Shown here piece after piece: positions 25,802-35,267 of a DNA stretch of 64,000 nt. The notes beneath the pieces were generated by a model. The model worked only from the letters and a program-made list of their open reading frames with translations, did not search any database and was not told the origin of the DNA. Every line of letters begins with the position of its first letter. Within the stretch, counting starts at the first letter, position 1. Both the position numbers and the translations under genes were made by a program. This stretch comes from Sinomicrobium oceani (GTDB lineage: Bacteria > Bacteroidota > Bacteroidia > Flavobacteriales > Flavobacteriaceae), in assembly GCF_900119185.1 (NCBI RefSeq), contig NZ_FPJE01000015.1, forward strand, positions 62,001-126,000, given 5' to 3'.

Positions 25802-25931
25802 TTTTTCAGGCAGGGATACGATAAATAACCGGTCTCACTTCGATTCCCGGAGCCTGCTTTTAAAAAAAATTAACGACGATTTCACATCATTCTCTTTTTT
25901 TTGACTCTCTTAGTAAAGAACCAACTGAAAA

Positions 25932-27116
25932 ATGCATACGGATATCGAAAAAATATACCTCAAAGTGATCCAGAACCATCCGCTGACCTTCGAAGAACGA
26001 CGGTTACTGGTGAAAAAACTCCGTGACGATCCGGGATTAAAACCTTTCTTACTGCACCTGAAAGACATCCACCATGAGGCCACCGCCCTGAAAACAAGTG
26101 ACCTGGACGAAAAAAAGGCACTTCTGGCGCTAAAACAACGCATGAAACCCGAACCGAAAAAAGCACTCCGGATCCGGCCATGGATGCGCTATGCGGCCAT
26201 ACTTACCGGGATATTGATCACCGGGTACAGCTGGTATCTCTTTCACCATACCACCGAAAGCAACACCCCTAAAATAACGTTACAACTCGAGGATGGCTCC
26301 GTAAGGGAACTGGACGAGAGTACAGTGAATATCATCACCGGCAATAACGGCAGGGCCATTGTATCTCAGAAAAAAAACACCCTTCACTACGACCATGTAT
26401 CACAGCCGGGGGAAACCTCCGTACTTCACAACGTATTAAATGTACCTAAAGCTAAAACGTTTCAGCTTATCTTATCCGACGGTACTCGTATTCTGCTCAA
26501 TTCCGGAAGCAGGATCAGGTATCCGGAAGCCTTTCACCCCGGTGAAAAAAGAATCGTACAACTTCTGGACGGCGAGGCTTATTTTACTGTCCGGCACGAT
26601 TCCCTAAGTCCATTCATCGTTCGCACAGGAAAAATCGATGTGAAAGTCCTGGGAACAGAATTTAATATTTCGGCCTATACCGAAGACTCCCTCTTACATA
26701 CCGTATTGGTCAGCGGAGGGGTAAAAGTACGTTCGGAGGGAGGAACCGTACGTGAACTCGTACCGAACCAGATAGCCACGTATAACAGGGCGTCGGAACA
26801 GCTCTCGGTGCAACAGGTGACCGTCACAGATCATATCGCCTGGGTAGACGGTAAGATGCGTTTTGTGGACAAACCGTTCGGGGATATCCTGAAAACCATT
26901 GAAAGAAGTTATGATGTGAAGATCATTAACCGGAATAAAAAACTACAGCACGCCCGCTTTTACGGTGATTTCGACATCCACAAGGAAAGTGTAAATGACG
27001 TGCTGAAAGTATTTGCTACCGGCAGGCCTTTTTCGTACGAAAGAAATGGCAATGTTATTACCATTCTGCCCGATGCCGACAAAAAAGAACATGAAACCCT
27101 ATTGCCTATGCCATAA
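25932..27116 (+). CDS. FecR-family anti-sigma factor of the SusCD locus
   Basis: The 394-residue protein has a cytoplasmic sigma-binding part (1-80), one membrane helix (about 87-104; YAAILTGILITGYSWYLF), a periplasmic FecR domain (FQLILSDGTRILLNSGSRIR, GEAYFTVRHDS, VKVLGTEFNIS) and a C-terminal DUF4974 domain (KPFGDILKTIERSYDVKI, RFYGDFDI). It should transmit the signal from the SusC STN domain to the upstream ECF factor. Length and order are normal. Confidence 0.92.
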   Translation: MHTDIEKIYLKVIQNHPLTFEERRLLVKKLRDDPGLKPFLLHLKDIHHEATALKTSDLDEKKALLALKQRMKPEPKKALRIRPWMRYAAILTGILITGYSWYLFHHTTESNTPKITLQLEDGSVRELDESTVNIITGNNGRAIVSQKKNTLHYDHVSQPGETSVLHNVLNVPKAKTFQLILSDGTRILLNSGSRIRYPEAFHPGEKRIVQLLDGEAYFTVRHDSLSPFIVRTGKIDVKVLGTEFNISAYTEDSLLHTVLVSGGVKVRSEGGTVRELVPNQIATYNRASEQLSVQQVTVTDHIAWVDGKMRFVDKPFGDILKTIERSYDVKIINRNKKLQHARFYGDFDIHKESVNDVLKVFATGRPFSYERNGNVITILPDADKKEHETLLPMP

Positions 27117-27168
27117 CCTGTTTACAAACACTTTTTTCGGATAATACGGGAGGTATTACCTGAAAAAA

Positions 27169-27190
27169 GGGAAATGCGCCAACATTTCCC
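27169..27190 (+). other. Hairpin between fecR and susC
   Basis: GGGAAATG (27169-27176) pairs with CATTTCCC (27183-27190) around a 6-base loop, 53 bases after the fecR stop and 57 before the susC start. No T-run follows, so it may be a weak terminator, a processing site or part of the susC leader. The ECF-dependent promoter of susC should lie in this gap, but I cannot identify it. Confidence 0.4.
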
Positions 27191-27246
27191 TCAGCTACTT
27201 ATTAATAATTAAAGTGACTAACCATTGAATAAGTTCTATCAAAATT

Positions 27247-30200
27247 ATGAAAATTAATTACCTGAGAATGAAAATATCATTGCTTTTGCTATTTTTCGTG
27301 GTGCTCCAGATTACGGCTTCCTCCGCCCCTGCACAGAAAAAGCTGGTATTTGACCTGCAGAACGTAACACTAAATGAGGTTTTGGAGGAAATAAAAAAAC
27401 AAACCGACTACAAATTCTTTTTTGAACGGGAAGTTATAGATCTCTCCGAGAGGATCTCCTTAAAAGCCGAAAGGGAGACTGTAGAAATTATACTCGAACG
27501 GTTATTCCGGGGAAGTCCGGTGACTTTTACAATTATCGACAGGCAAATTGTACTGACCAAAAAAATCGCGTTTGCCCCGCAACCTGTTTACCATGCGGAA
27601 ATGCCCGTACAGCGGGTTATTACGGGAACTATCACAGACAGCAGCGGAATTCCCCTGATGGGAGTTACCATTCTGGTAGAAGGTACCCGTACAGGCACTA
27701 CTACCGATGAAAATGGTAAATATGCCATCGCAGCAGCCGGGGGAGACACCTTACTGTTTTCCTACATCGGGTTTGCCTCTCAATCCGTAAAGATAACGGC
27801 TGTAGATACTACGGTAAATATCGCTCTTACGGAAGAGGTGAACTCACTCGAAGAAGTGGAAGTCTCCGTAGCCTTCGGCAAACAAAAGCGAATCAGTGTC
27901 GTTGGGGCGCAGACCTCTGTAAATGTCGAGGAGCTCCAACAACCGGTATCCAACATCAGTACCGTACTGGCAGGTCGTGTTGCCGGATTAACTGGAGTAC
28001 AACGCTCGGGATTACCCGGATATGACGGTGCGGATATCTGGATCCGGGGGATATCTACCTTTACCTCGGCCGGGAACGGCCCTCTCATCCTGGTAGATGG
28101 CGTGGAACGGTCCATGAACAATATAGACCCCAGGGACATCGCTTCCTTTACCATCCTCAAAGATGCCTCTGCAACAGCGGTATACGGGGTTCGCGGAGCA
28201 AACGGTGTAGTACTCATCGAAACCAAACGCGGGAAAATAGGAAAACCTTCTATTCAGGCCGATTATAACGAAGGCATATCTTTCTTCACCAAAGTACCCG
28301 AACTGGCCGACGGCATTACCTATATGAAACTGGCCAATGAGGCCAATACGACCCGTGGGCTCGCTCCCAGGTATTCCCAGGAAACCATAGACCGCACTGC
28401 CTCGGGTGAAGATCCGTTATTATACCCGAATGTCGACTGGATGGACCAGGTGTTTAAAGATTTCGGAAGAAACAGGCAGGTTAACGTCAATGTCAACGGA
28501 GGTGCCGAGAACGCCCAGTACTACGTATCGCTAAGTTATTACGACGAATCCGGATTATTTACTACCGATGGCATGGAAAACGACGATGCCCGAACACGAT
28601 TTAAGCGGTATAATGTGACTTCAAACCTCACGGTAGATATCACCCCGACAACCAAAGTAAACCTCGGGGTCCAGGGATACATCTCGGAAGGCGGATACCC
28701 CGGAATTCTCGGAGGTGAAGATGATTCCGCAAGAGATGTCGTCAACGAGATATTCAATGCCGCAATGCAGGTACCTCCCGTAGAGTACCCCGTCATGTAT
28801 CCCGGAGATTTTGTTCCGGGGATCAGTCCCAACGGAGATCTCAAAAACCCATATGCCCTGGTTACCAGAAGCGGCTACCGTACAGACACGCGAAACCAGA
28901 TCTATTCTAACCTCAACATTACACAGGAACTGGATTTCTTTACAGAAGGCTTATCCTTTAACGGTATGTTCGCCTTTGATGCCTATAATGCTCACAACAT
29001 TTTGCGCTCCAAGCGGGAAAGTACGTATTACGTGGATATTGCCAACCCCTATAACGATGACGGCAGCCCGAACCTCCAGGAAACTTATCCGGGACAGAAC
29101 CACCTCGGATATCGCAGACAAAATGGTGGTAACCGGAGGTTCTATATTCAGGCTTCCTTAGATTATAACCGGACATTCGGAGCCCATACCCTCGGAGGCC
29201 TGCTGCTGTTTAACCGTACGGACTATGTCAATGCCTTTGCCGGCGACCTCACCGAATCTATCCCTTTCCGTAACCAGGGATTTGCCGCCAGGGTAACTTA
29301 TGCTTATGAAAGTAAATATTTTCTGGAACTGAACGGAGGATACAACGGTTCCGAAAATTTTGCCCCGGACCGGCGTTACGGCTTCTTTCCTTCCGTAGCC
29401 GTGGGTTGGGTCGTTTCTAATGAGAAATTCTTCGAACCGATAAGCGAAACGATCAACTTCCTAAAGATCCGGTATTCCGATGGTAAAGTGGGAGGTGCCT
29501 CAGGAGCCGGACGCTTTGCGTACCTCAGTAAGGTAGAAGAAGACAATGACTACGGTTTTGATTTCGGTGAAAATGTAAATTTCCGTAACGGGATCAGGGA
29601 AACCTACCAGGGAGTAGATGTTACCTGGGCAGAGTCCAGAAAGCAGGACCTGGGACTGGAGCTCAATGCGTTTAACAGCAAATTTAAAATGACCGTAGAC
29701 TTTTTTAAGGAACACACCACAGGCGCATTCCTGCAAAGGCAGGACATTCCCAACTATATCGGGCTGGTCTCCGATCCGTTCGGTAACATCGGGGAAACCG
29801 AAAATAAAGGAGTCGATGGTACGGTCGAATACTATACCGCGATCCGGGACTTCAACCTTTCATTCCGGGGAACATTTTCATACAACGAAAACAAGATCAT
29901 ACAAAACGGTCAGCCGGAACAGCCTCATACATGGCTCAACAGGCAAGGCAATCCTATCCTCGGCATTTACGGCCTGGTCGCCGAACGGTTATTCACTCTC
30001 GAAGATGATAAAGACGGGGACGGTTATATTACTACCGAAGATGGTTTTCCTTCTCAATACGGGCAGATACAGCCCGGCGATGTCAAATACAAAGATCTGA
30101 ACGGTGACGGACAGATCGACGCCTACGACAGGCAGCTTATCGGTGACGGGGATGTACCCAGGCTCACCATAGGGTTCGGGCTTGGCGGAGACTACAAAGG

Positions 30201-30654
30201 TTTTGACGCCAGCGTATTTTTCCAGGGTCAGTTCCATGCTTCACGCGTCATCTCGGGGAACAGCATCATACCTTTTAACGGCGATGGTGGAAGAGGTAAC
30301 CTGTACGATATCGCTGTCAACCGCTGGACGCCCGACAACGATGATCCGTATGCCATGTATCCGAGGTTGTCTTTCGGAGCCTCTGGTATAGGACAAAACA
30401 ACAATACCCAGGAGAGTACCTGGTGGCTTCGCAAAATAGATTTTCTCCGTTTAAAATCTGCCGAGATAGGCTATACGCTCCCCAAAACCCTGACCAACAA
30501 ATGGCATATCGGAACCACCCGGTTCTACCTCAGGGGTACCAACCTGCTGACTTTTACCAAGTTTAAACTCTGGGACCCGGAATTAAATACCTCCAACGGG
30601 GGTGCATACCCCAACATTTCCGTATGCTCTCTGGGTGTTAACCTTCAATTTTAA
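27247..30654 (+). CDS. SusC/RagA-family TonB-linked outer membrane receptor with STN domain
   Basis: The 1135-residue receptor starts with a signal peptide (ISLLLLFFVVLQITASSAPAQ), then an STN domain (about 33-110; LVFDLQNVTLNEVLEEIKKQ), a carboxypeptidase-D-like domain (about 125-205; ITGTITDSSGIPLMGVTILV) and a TonB box (SLEEVEVSV). A plug follows with IDPRDIASFTILKDASATAV and YGVRGANGVVLIETKRG, then a long barrel. SusC proteins import oligosaccharides or peptides with a SusD lid. The STN domain links it to the upstream FecR/ECF pair. It is followed by susD after 6 bases. Its cargo may be a glycopeptide, given the two peptidases and a GH20 enzyme nearby. Confidence 0.93.
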   Translation: MKINYLRMKISLLLLFFVVLQITASSAPAQKKLVFDLQNVTLNEVLEEIKKQTDYKFFFEREVIDLSERISLKAERETVEIILERLFRGSPVTFTIIDRQIVLTKKIAFAPQPVYHAEMPVQRVITGTITDSSGIPLMGVTILVEGTRTGTTTDENGKYAIAAAGGDTLLFSYIGFASQSVKITAVDTTVNIALTEEVNSLEEVEVSVAFGKQKRISVVGAQTSVNVEELQQPVSNISTVLAGRVAGLTGVQRSGLPGYDGADIWIRGISTFTSAGNGPLILVDGVERSMNNIDPRDIASFTILKDASATAVYGVRGANGVVLIETKRGKIGKPSIQADYNEGISFFTKVPELADGITYMKLANEANTTRGLAPRYSQETIDRTASGEDPLLYPNVDWMDQVFKDFGRNRQVNVNVNGGAENAQYYVSLSYYDESGLFTTDGMENDDARTRFKRYNVTSNLTVDITPTTKVNLGVQGYISEGGYPGILGGEDDSARDVVNEIFNAAMQVPPVEYPVMYPGDFVPGISPNGDLKNPYALVTRSGYRTDTRNQIYSNLNITQELDFFTEGLSFNGMFAFDAYNAHNILRSKRESTYYVDIANPYNDDGSPNLQETYPGQNHLGYRRQNGGNRRFYIQASLDYNRTFGAHTLGGLLLFNRTDYVNAFAGDLTESIPFRNQGFAARVTYAYESKYFLELNGGYNGSENFAPDRRYGFFPSVAVGWVVSNEKFFEPISETINFLKIRYSDGKVGGASGAGRFAYLSKVEEDNDYGFDFGENVNFRNGIRETYQGVDVTWAESRKQDLGLELNAFNSKFKMTVDFFKEHTTGAFLQRQDIPNYIGLVSDPFGNIGETENKGVDGTVEYYTAIRDFNLSFRGTFSYNENKIIQNGQPEQPHTWLNRQGNPILGIYGLVAERLFTLEDDKDGDGYITTEDGFPSQYGQIQPGDVKYKDLNGDGQIDAYDRQLIGDGDVPRLTIGFGLGGDYKGFDASVFFQGQFHASRVISGNSIIPFNGDGGRGNLYDIAVNRWTPDNDDPYAMYPRLSFGASGIGQNNNTQESTWWLRKIDFLRLKSAEIGYTLPKTLTNKWHIGTTRFYLRGTNLLTFTKFKLWDPELNTSNGGAYPNISVCSLGVNLQF

Positions 30655-30660
30655 CCGATT

Positions 30661-32484
30661 ATGAAAACAATGTATTTCACATATAACAAGATGAAAAAAC
30701 TGATCGTTTCCATAGCGATCGGAGGCGCGGTGCTTTCATGCAATGACGACTTTCTGGATCAGGTCCCCGATGACCGACTGACTTTCGAAGAGACCTTTTC
30801 CAGCAGGAATACGACAGAAGAATACCTCGCTGCAATATACAGAAGACTTCCCAATGAGTACGCACAACGTTATACCACAACCCAGAACTCAGGTCCGTGG
30901 ACCGGGGCTTCGGACGAAGGAGAATACGTATGGTCATTCCCCCTGTCCAATTATATGAATATAGGTGACTGGAATCCGACAACCGGGAATATCAGCACCT
31001 TGTGGAGCAATTTTTATCGCGGCATACGGGAATGTTCTACCTTTATAGAGAATATAGAAAACTGCAGGGATTGTACGGAGGCAAATATCAAACAATATAC
31101 CGGGGAAGTCCATGTGCTCCGGGGTTTTTTCTACTACGCCCTATTACGCTCCTGGGGTCCCGTAATTTTGCTCGGTGATGCCTCGACCAATGCAGACTCC
31201 GATGTTTCGATGTTCAAACGAAATACCATAGATGAAGTGGTAAACTATATAGTCAGCGAGCTGGATACCGGCGCAGAGGCATTGGAAGGGATCAACTTCA
31301 AAGGCGGAAATGCAGGAAGGATGAGCCGGCCTTTTGCAATGGCTATTAAGGAAAAAGCCTTGTTGTTTGCGGCCAGCCCTATTTTTAACGGCAATACCGA
31401 TTATGCGGAATTAACGGATGAAGAAGGTAATTTCCTGATCCCACAGTCTCCGGACATCAACAAATGGAAAACAGCAGCAGATGCCGCCAAAGCTTTTATC
31501 GACGAATTTGTGCCCGGCACCTTTTCGCTATACAAGGAATATAACGACGATGGTTCTGTCAATGGCTATCTCTCCTGCAGAAATGTGATGTTACGGGACT
31601 GGAATCCGGAAATGATCTACGAACGGCCGCGGGGAACTTTTTACCTCAATTACGATTGTACCCCGTACCATGCCGGGGCAGACAGCAGGGTTAAAGGGGC
31701 TGGCGGATTAGGGCTAACCCAGGAGTTTGTCGATGCCTTCTTCACGGAAAACGGACGACCTATCGATGATCCCGAATCCGGGTACCAGGCTTCGGGGTTT
31801 ACCGATTTTCAAACTCCTTACGACGATCAGAGCCGGACGATCTTCGCGGCCTGGGCAAACAGAGAACCCCGGTTCTATGTCAATGTTACCTTCAATAATT
31901 CGCTCTGGCTGAACAGGGACCATGGTGATGTCATCACCACAACCTGGTATTCCGGGAATTCCGGGAAGGGCTCGGGCGGAGGTAACGATTATACACCGAC
32001 GGGATATATTGCAAGGAAAAATATTGCTCCCGACGGATCGACCAGCAGGGCCATTCCTATGATACGGCTTGCGGAGATCTACCTCGATTATGCAGAAGCC
32101 CTGAACGAATACGAGCCCGGAAACCCGGATATCCTGAAATATGTCAATCTGATCAGAGAACGTGCCGGTATTCCCCTCTACGGTTCTTCCGGACTACCAC
32201 AGCCCGCAGGGCAGGATGCCATGCGAGAGGCCATACACCGGGAACGCCGGGTGGAACTCGCCCTGGAGAGCGTAAGATACTTTGACCTTATCCGTTGGAA
32301 ACAGGCAGAAAATGCCCTGCATGGCCCTGTACACAGTATGGATATCAACGCTACTGACGAAGCGGATTTTTATCGTGTCATTACTTTCGAAACACGAGTA
32401 TTCACAAAAAAACATTATCTCTTTCCTGTTCCGCAGGGAGAAATTGACGCTAATCCGGCTCTTCAGCAAAACACAGGATGGTAA
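30661..32484 (+). CDS. SusD/RagB-family substrate-binding lipoprotein
   Basis: The 607-residue protein has a lipoprotein signal (KKLIVSIAIGGAVLSC, Cys27 from the first ATG; an ATG 10 codons later is an alternative start). A SusD fold follows, shown by FLDQVPDDRLTFEETFSS, EYLAAIYRRLPN, the helical region with EVHVLRGFFYYALLRSWGPV, and the C-terminal IRLAEIYLDYAEALNEY and RRVELALESVRYFDLIRWKQ. SusD proteins form the surface lid on SusC and bind the nutrient. Length is within the large range for the family. The binding residues are too variable to read the ligand. Confidence 0.93.
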   Translation: MKTMYFTYNKMKKLIVSIAIGGAVLSCNDDFLDQVPDDRLTFEETFSSRNTTEEYLAAIYRRLPNEYAQRYTTTQNSGPWTGASDEGEYVWSFPLSNYMNIGDWNPTTGNISTLWSNFYRGIRECSTFIENIENCRDCTEANIKQYTGEVHVLRGFFYYALLRSWGPVILLGDASTNADSDVSMFKRNTIDEVVNYIVSELDTGAEALEGINFKGGNAGRMSRPFAMAIKEKALLFAASPIFNGNTDYAELTDEEGNFLIPQSPDINKWKTAADAAKAFIDEFVPGTFSLYKEYNDDGSVNGYLSCRNVMLRDWNPEMIYERPRGTFYLNYDCTPYHAGADSRVKGAGGLGLTQEFVDAFFTENGRPIDDPESGYQASGFTDFQTPYDDQSRTIFAAWANREPRFYVNVTFNNSLWLNRDHGDVITTTWYSGNSGKGSGGGNDYTPTGYIARKNIAPDGSTSRAIPMIRLAEIYLDYAEALNEYEPGNPDILKYVNLIRERAGIPLYGSSGLPQPAGQDAMREAIHRERRVELALESVRYFDLIRWKQAENALHGPVHSMDINATDEADFYRVITFETRVFTKKHYLFPVPQGEIDANPALQQNTGW

Positions 32485-32518
32485 CATTGTATTGAACCCG
32501 ATTCTTTTCTATATAGCG

Positions 32519-32550
32519 AACCCGGCAGGGCATCTTTTGCACTCCGGGTT
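32519..32550 (+). other. Hairpin between susD and the first peptidase gene
   Basis: AACCCGG (32519-32525) pairs with CCGGGTT (32544-32550); the 18-base loop can form a small nested stem. No T-run follows. It may lower expression of the downstream peptidase genes relative to susCD. Confidence 0.4.
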
Positions 32551-32570
32551 CCATTTTAAACCCTTGACAA

Positions 32571-33245
32571 ATGATAATGAAAAAAATTCTTGCTTATAGC
32601 CTGCTATCTTTACTGGCCCTACAACTGGGCGCTCAGCAATCCGAAACTTTTAAAAAGAAGGGGAAGACCCTGGTATTCATCAATGAGGACCCTGAACTGA
32701 ATCCGAAGGTCCAGGCCGGACTGGTCCGTACTTTTTTTAAAGTTTATCCCAAACTGGTTAAAACCTTCAACCGAAACGCTGTAAAAGACGTGGAAGTCCG
32801 GATCGATACGGCATATACCGGGGTGGCATATGCCCACAACGGAAAAATAACGATCAGTTCGGAATGGCTCCGGAAAAAACCCGGAGATCTCGATGTAATC
32901 ACTCACGAAACAATGCACCTCGTACAGGCCTATCCTTCCGGAAGCGGTCCCGGCTGGATTACCGAGGGCATTGCAGATTATGTCCGTTATATATACGGCG
33001 TCGATAACAAGGGTGCCGGCTGGTCTCTACCGGAGTATAAAGAAGGGCAGCATTATACGGACAGTTACCGGATAACGGCCCGCTTTTTCTTTTGGCTTTC
33101 CCTGAATTACAAAAAAGGAATGCTATCAAAACTCGATAAAAACATGCGTAATGCTACATATAACGATGCTTTCTGGCAGAAGGAGACCGGGTACGACCTC
33201 GAGACTTTATGGCAACAGTACACGGAAAATCCGGATATCAGTTAA
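32571..33245 (+). CDS. Basic secretory protein family zinc metallopeptidase
   Basis: The 224-residue protein has a signal peptide (MKKILAYSLLSLLALQLGAQ, from the third residue; ATG codons at 32571 and 32577 both possible). The domain resembles the basic secretory protein family (PF04450): DLDVITHETMHLVQAYP with zinc ligands His112 and His116 and Glu113, followed by GPGWITEGIADYVRYIYG, a conserved downstream signature. The family includes plant defence-related and bacterial secreted proteins; peptidase activity is inferred from the HExxH motif. It lies 86 bases after susD in the same direction, so it is likely a locus member. Confidence 0.82.
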   Translation: MIMKKILAYSLLSLLALQLGAQQSETFKKKGKTLVFINEDPELNPKVQAGLVRTFFKVYPKLVKTFNRNAVKDVEVRIDTAYTGVAYAHNGKITISSEWLRKKPGDLDVITHETMHLVQAYPSGSGPGWITEGIADYVRYIYGVDNKGAGWSLPEYKEGQHYTDSYRITARFFFWLSLNYKKGMLSKLDKNMRNATYNDAFWQKETGYDLETLWQQYTENPDIS

Positions 33246-33290
33246 CCCCAACAACCTAACCTATTTATTAATCTTTAAATATTCCAAATC

Positions 33291-34241
33291 ATGAAAACTA
33301 TGAATTTTTCCAAACTCGCACTTGCAGCGGGCCTGGTCGGGCTCTGTCTGTTTCAGACCTCTTGTTCTTCAGAGGTCAAAGAAGACATTGCCCTGAACAG
33401 TGAGACACTTACTGCAGCAGTCAACTATCCCGATCCTCCGTTAACCTGGCAGGAACATTGGTTTGAGCACAATCAGCTCGTTCAAAGAGTATTTTTTGAC
33501 GACCACCTGGCCTTGTATTTCGACGACGATGTAGACACTGCTGTCACCTGGCCGAACACTTTTCTTTCGGACGTGTGGGAATACGTAAAAAGCAATTACG
33601 GCAGCTTCGGGGACGACCCGAGATTGTTTACCATACTGCACACCGGAAAATATTCGGGAGGCCATCCTTCTACCTACTTCGATTCGAGTCACGATTACAG
33701 AAATGTCATCGACTGCGGGCCTTACACCTGGACCGATGAGACACCTACCGGGGGCATCAATATGCTGGTTCATGAAGTGGGCCATATCGTGGAGATCGCA
33801 TCAAAAGGTGTAAAAAGTTCTCCGGCCTGGGACATCTGGAAAGACAGCAAATGGGCAGAGATATTTATCTATGACGTTTATAAAAATCTCGGCAAAGACG
33901 ATTTTGCACAGGAAGTCTATGATGACCTGATGAATAAATATGATAATTTCCCCAGGCAAAACACCCAATGGTTCAAGGACTGGTTCTATCCTATATATTC
34001 TCAATACGGTGAAGGTGCTGTTCTGAACAATTTCTTCGAACTCCTTGCGGCGCACTTTCCTAAAAATGCTTCGGGGACGGAATATTCCCGTAGAATGAAC
34101 TGGGGAGAATTTGTTCATTTCTGGAGCGGTGCCGCAGGAACAGACCTGAAGCCTCTTGCTCAGAACGCATTCGGGTGGTCTACAGAATGGGAAAATCAAT
34201 GGGTACAGGCCAAGAGCACATTTAACCAGATTACATATTAA
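33291..34241 (+). CDS. Putative zinc metallopeptidase lipoprotein
   Basis: The 316-residue protein has a lipoprotein signal (LAAGLVGLCLFQTSC, Cys25), so it is likely anchored at the cell surface. NMLVHEVGHIVEIAS holds His161, Glu162 and His165 of an HExxH zinc site. Other features are Trp- and Asp-rich: LTWQEHWFEHNQLVQRVFFD, an acidic FDDDVD segment and MNWGEFVHFWSGAAG. I cannot place it in a named peptidase family with confidence. It follows the basic-secretory-type peptidase by 45 bases and ends at a strong terminator, making it the last gene of the locus. The third zinc ligand is not clear. Confidence 0.7.
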   Translation: MKTMNFSKLALAAGLVGLCLFQTSCSSEVKEDIALNSETLTAAVNYPDPPLTWQEHWFEHNQLVQRVFFDDHLALYFDDDVDTAVTWPNTFLSDVWEYVKSNYGSFGDDPRLFTILHTGKYSGGHPSTYFDSSHDYRNVIDCGPYTWTDETPTGGINMLVHEVGHIVEIASKGVKSSPAWDIWKDSKWAEIFIYDVYKNLGKDDFAQEVYDDLMNKYDNFPRQNTQWFKDWFYPIYSQYGEGAVLNNFFELLAAHFPKNASGTEYSRRMNWGEFVHFWSGAAGTDLKPLAQNAFGWSTEWENQWVQAKSTFNQITY

Positions 34242-34268
34242 ATAAAACTGCTGTATATACAGTACGGA

Positions 34269-34303
34269 AAAGCCCGGAAATGCAATTTACATTTCCGGGC
34301 TTT
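34269..34303. terminator. Strong bidirectional terminator
   Basis: A 14-bp perfect stem (34269-34282 with 34290-34303) with a 7-base loop begins with AAA and ends with TTT. It sits between the convergent peptidase gene (plus) and cysH (minus). Confidence 0.8.
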
Positions 34304-34333
34304 CAAATATATAAGATTAACTATTATGGCCTG

Positions 34334-34966
34334 TTAAGCATTTTTGGAAGTCGAAACATGTAGTCCGCATTCCCGGTTCTCCAATACTTTGGTCGGATCG
34401 TAATATTTGAATTCATTTTCCAATCCGTGTTCTTCGAGGTAACCGTCCAGTTTTTCGTCAGACCAGTAAAAGAATGGGGATACTTTCAGTACGCCATCGC
34501 TGCCGAGTGTTACAATATCCAGAGAATCGCGGAAAGCGGTTTGTCCCTTTCTCAGATTCGTAAACCATACATCCGGTTTATGAGCCTCCATGGCTCTGCG
34601 GAACGGTTCCAGTTTTACCTGCTCGGTAAATTTCTGGTGTAGAGGAGAATCAACTCCCGGTATTCCCATAACCGCATCCCGGTGTGCCGCAGTCTGCCGG
34701 GGCACATAAAGGTCTATTTTCAATTGTAGCTTTTCAATAAGCCGCTCCGCATGCTTATACGTCTGGAGAGTGTTATACCCGGTATCGCACCATATCACCG
34801 GAATATCGTTTTTTACTGCTGTAGTTGCATGCAGGATAGCTGCTTCATAGGGCCTGAAATTGGTCGTCACTACGGGGCGATTGGCCGTTTCCAGCGCCCA
34901 GGCTACGATCTCTCCGGGCGATTTGTCTTGCAGATATTCGTTTATCGTATTCAGATCCATGATCAT
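34334..34966 (-). CDS. cysH: Phosphoadenylyl-sulfate reductase
   Basis: The 210-residue protein fits assimilatory PAPS reductase, which reduces activated sulfate to sulfite with thioredoxin. Key features are VIWCDTGYNTLQTY at about 57-70, VWFTNLRKGQTAFR at 133-146, and the C-terminal catalytic Cys200 in RECGLHVS. The paired cysteines that carry the 4Fe-4S cluster of APS reductases are absent, so the PAPS form is favoured. The usual P-loop-like sequence is replaced by TTNFRPYEAAILH. It overlaps the DUF2061 gene by 4 bases. The sulfate-activation genes cysD and cysN are not adjacent. Confidence 0.9.
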   Translation of the reverse strand: MIMDLNTINEYLQDKSPGEIVAWALETANRPVVTTNFRPYEAAILHATTAVKNDIPVIWCDTGYNTLQTYKHAERLIEKLQLKIDLYVPRQTAAHRDAVMGIPGVDSPLHQKFTEQVKLEPFRRAMEAHKPDVWFTNLRKGQTAFRDSLDIVTLGSDGVLKVSPFFYWSDEKLDGYLEEHGLENEFKYYDPTKVLENRECGLHVSTSKNA

Positions 34967-35202
34967 TTATTTTTTGTGATTCGCAACCAGGCTCTTTCAT
35001 GCAGGTAGTAGAGTACCATCTTCGAAACCACTTCTATACTCCCTATCCCTACAGCTATCCTGATGTTACCGGTAAGTATATAAGAGATGATCATGGTATC
35101 TATGGTACCTACCAAACGCCATGAAACAGCCTTTAAAACAGACACCCTGCGACTGTTTGATGCCGGTTTTAATTTTTGTGTTTTGAGCAAATCGAGTATC
35201 AT
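34963..35202 (-). CDS. DUF2061 membrane protein
   Basis: The 79-residue protein carries the DUF2061 pattern: LKAVSWRLVGTIDTMIISYI at about residues 23-42, then a second helix (IRIAVGIGSIEVVSKMVLYY) and LHERAW. Two membrane helices are predicted. The family has no known function; members are repeatedly seen next to sulfate-assimilation genes, as here with cysH, with which it overlaps by 4 bases. Confidence 0.85.
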   Translation of the reverse strand: MILDLLKTQKLKPASNSRRVSVLKAVSWRLVGTIDTMIISYILTGNIRIAVGIGSIEVVSKMVLYYLHERAWLRITKNK

Positions 35203-35267
35203 AATAATGGTAATAGGCTACAAATATACCATTAATCTATCGATTTAGTAGATTTTAAAGTGATTTT

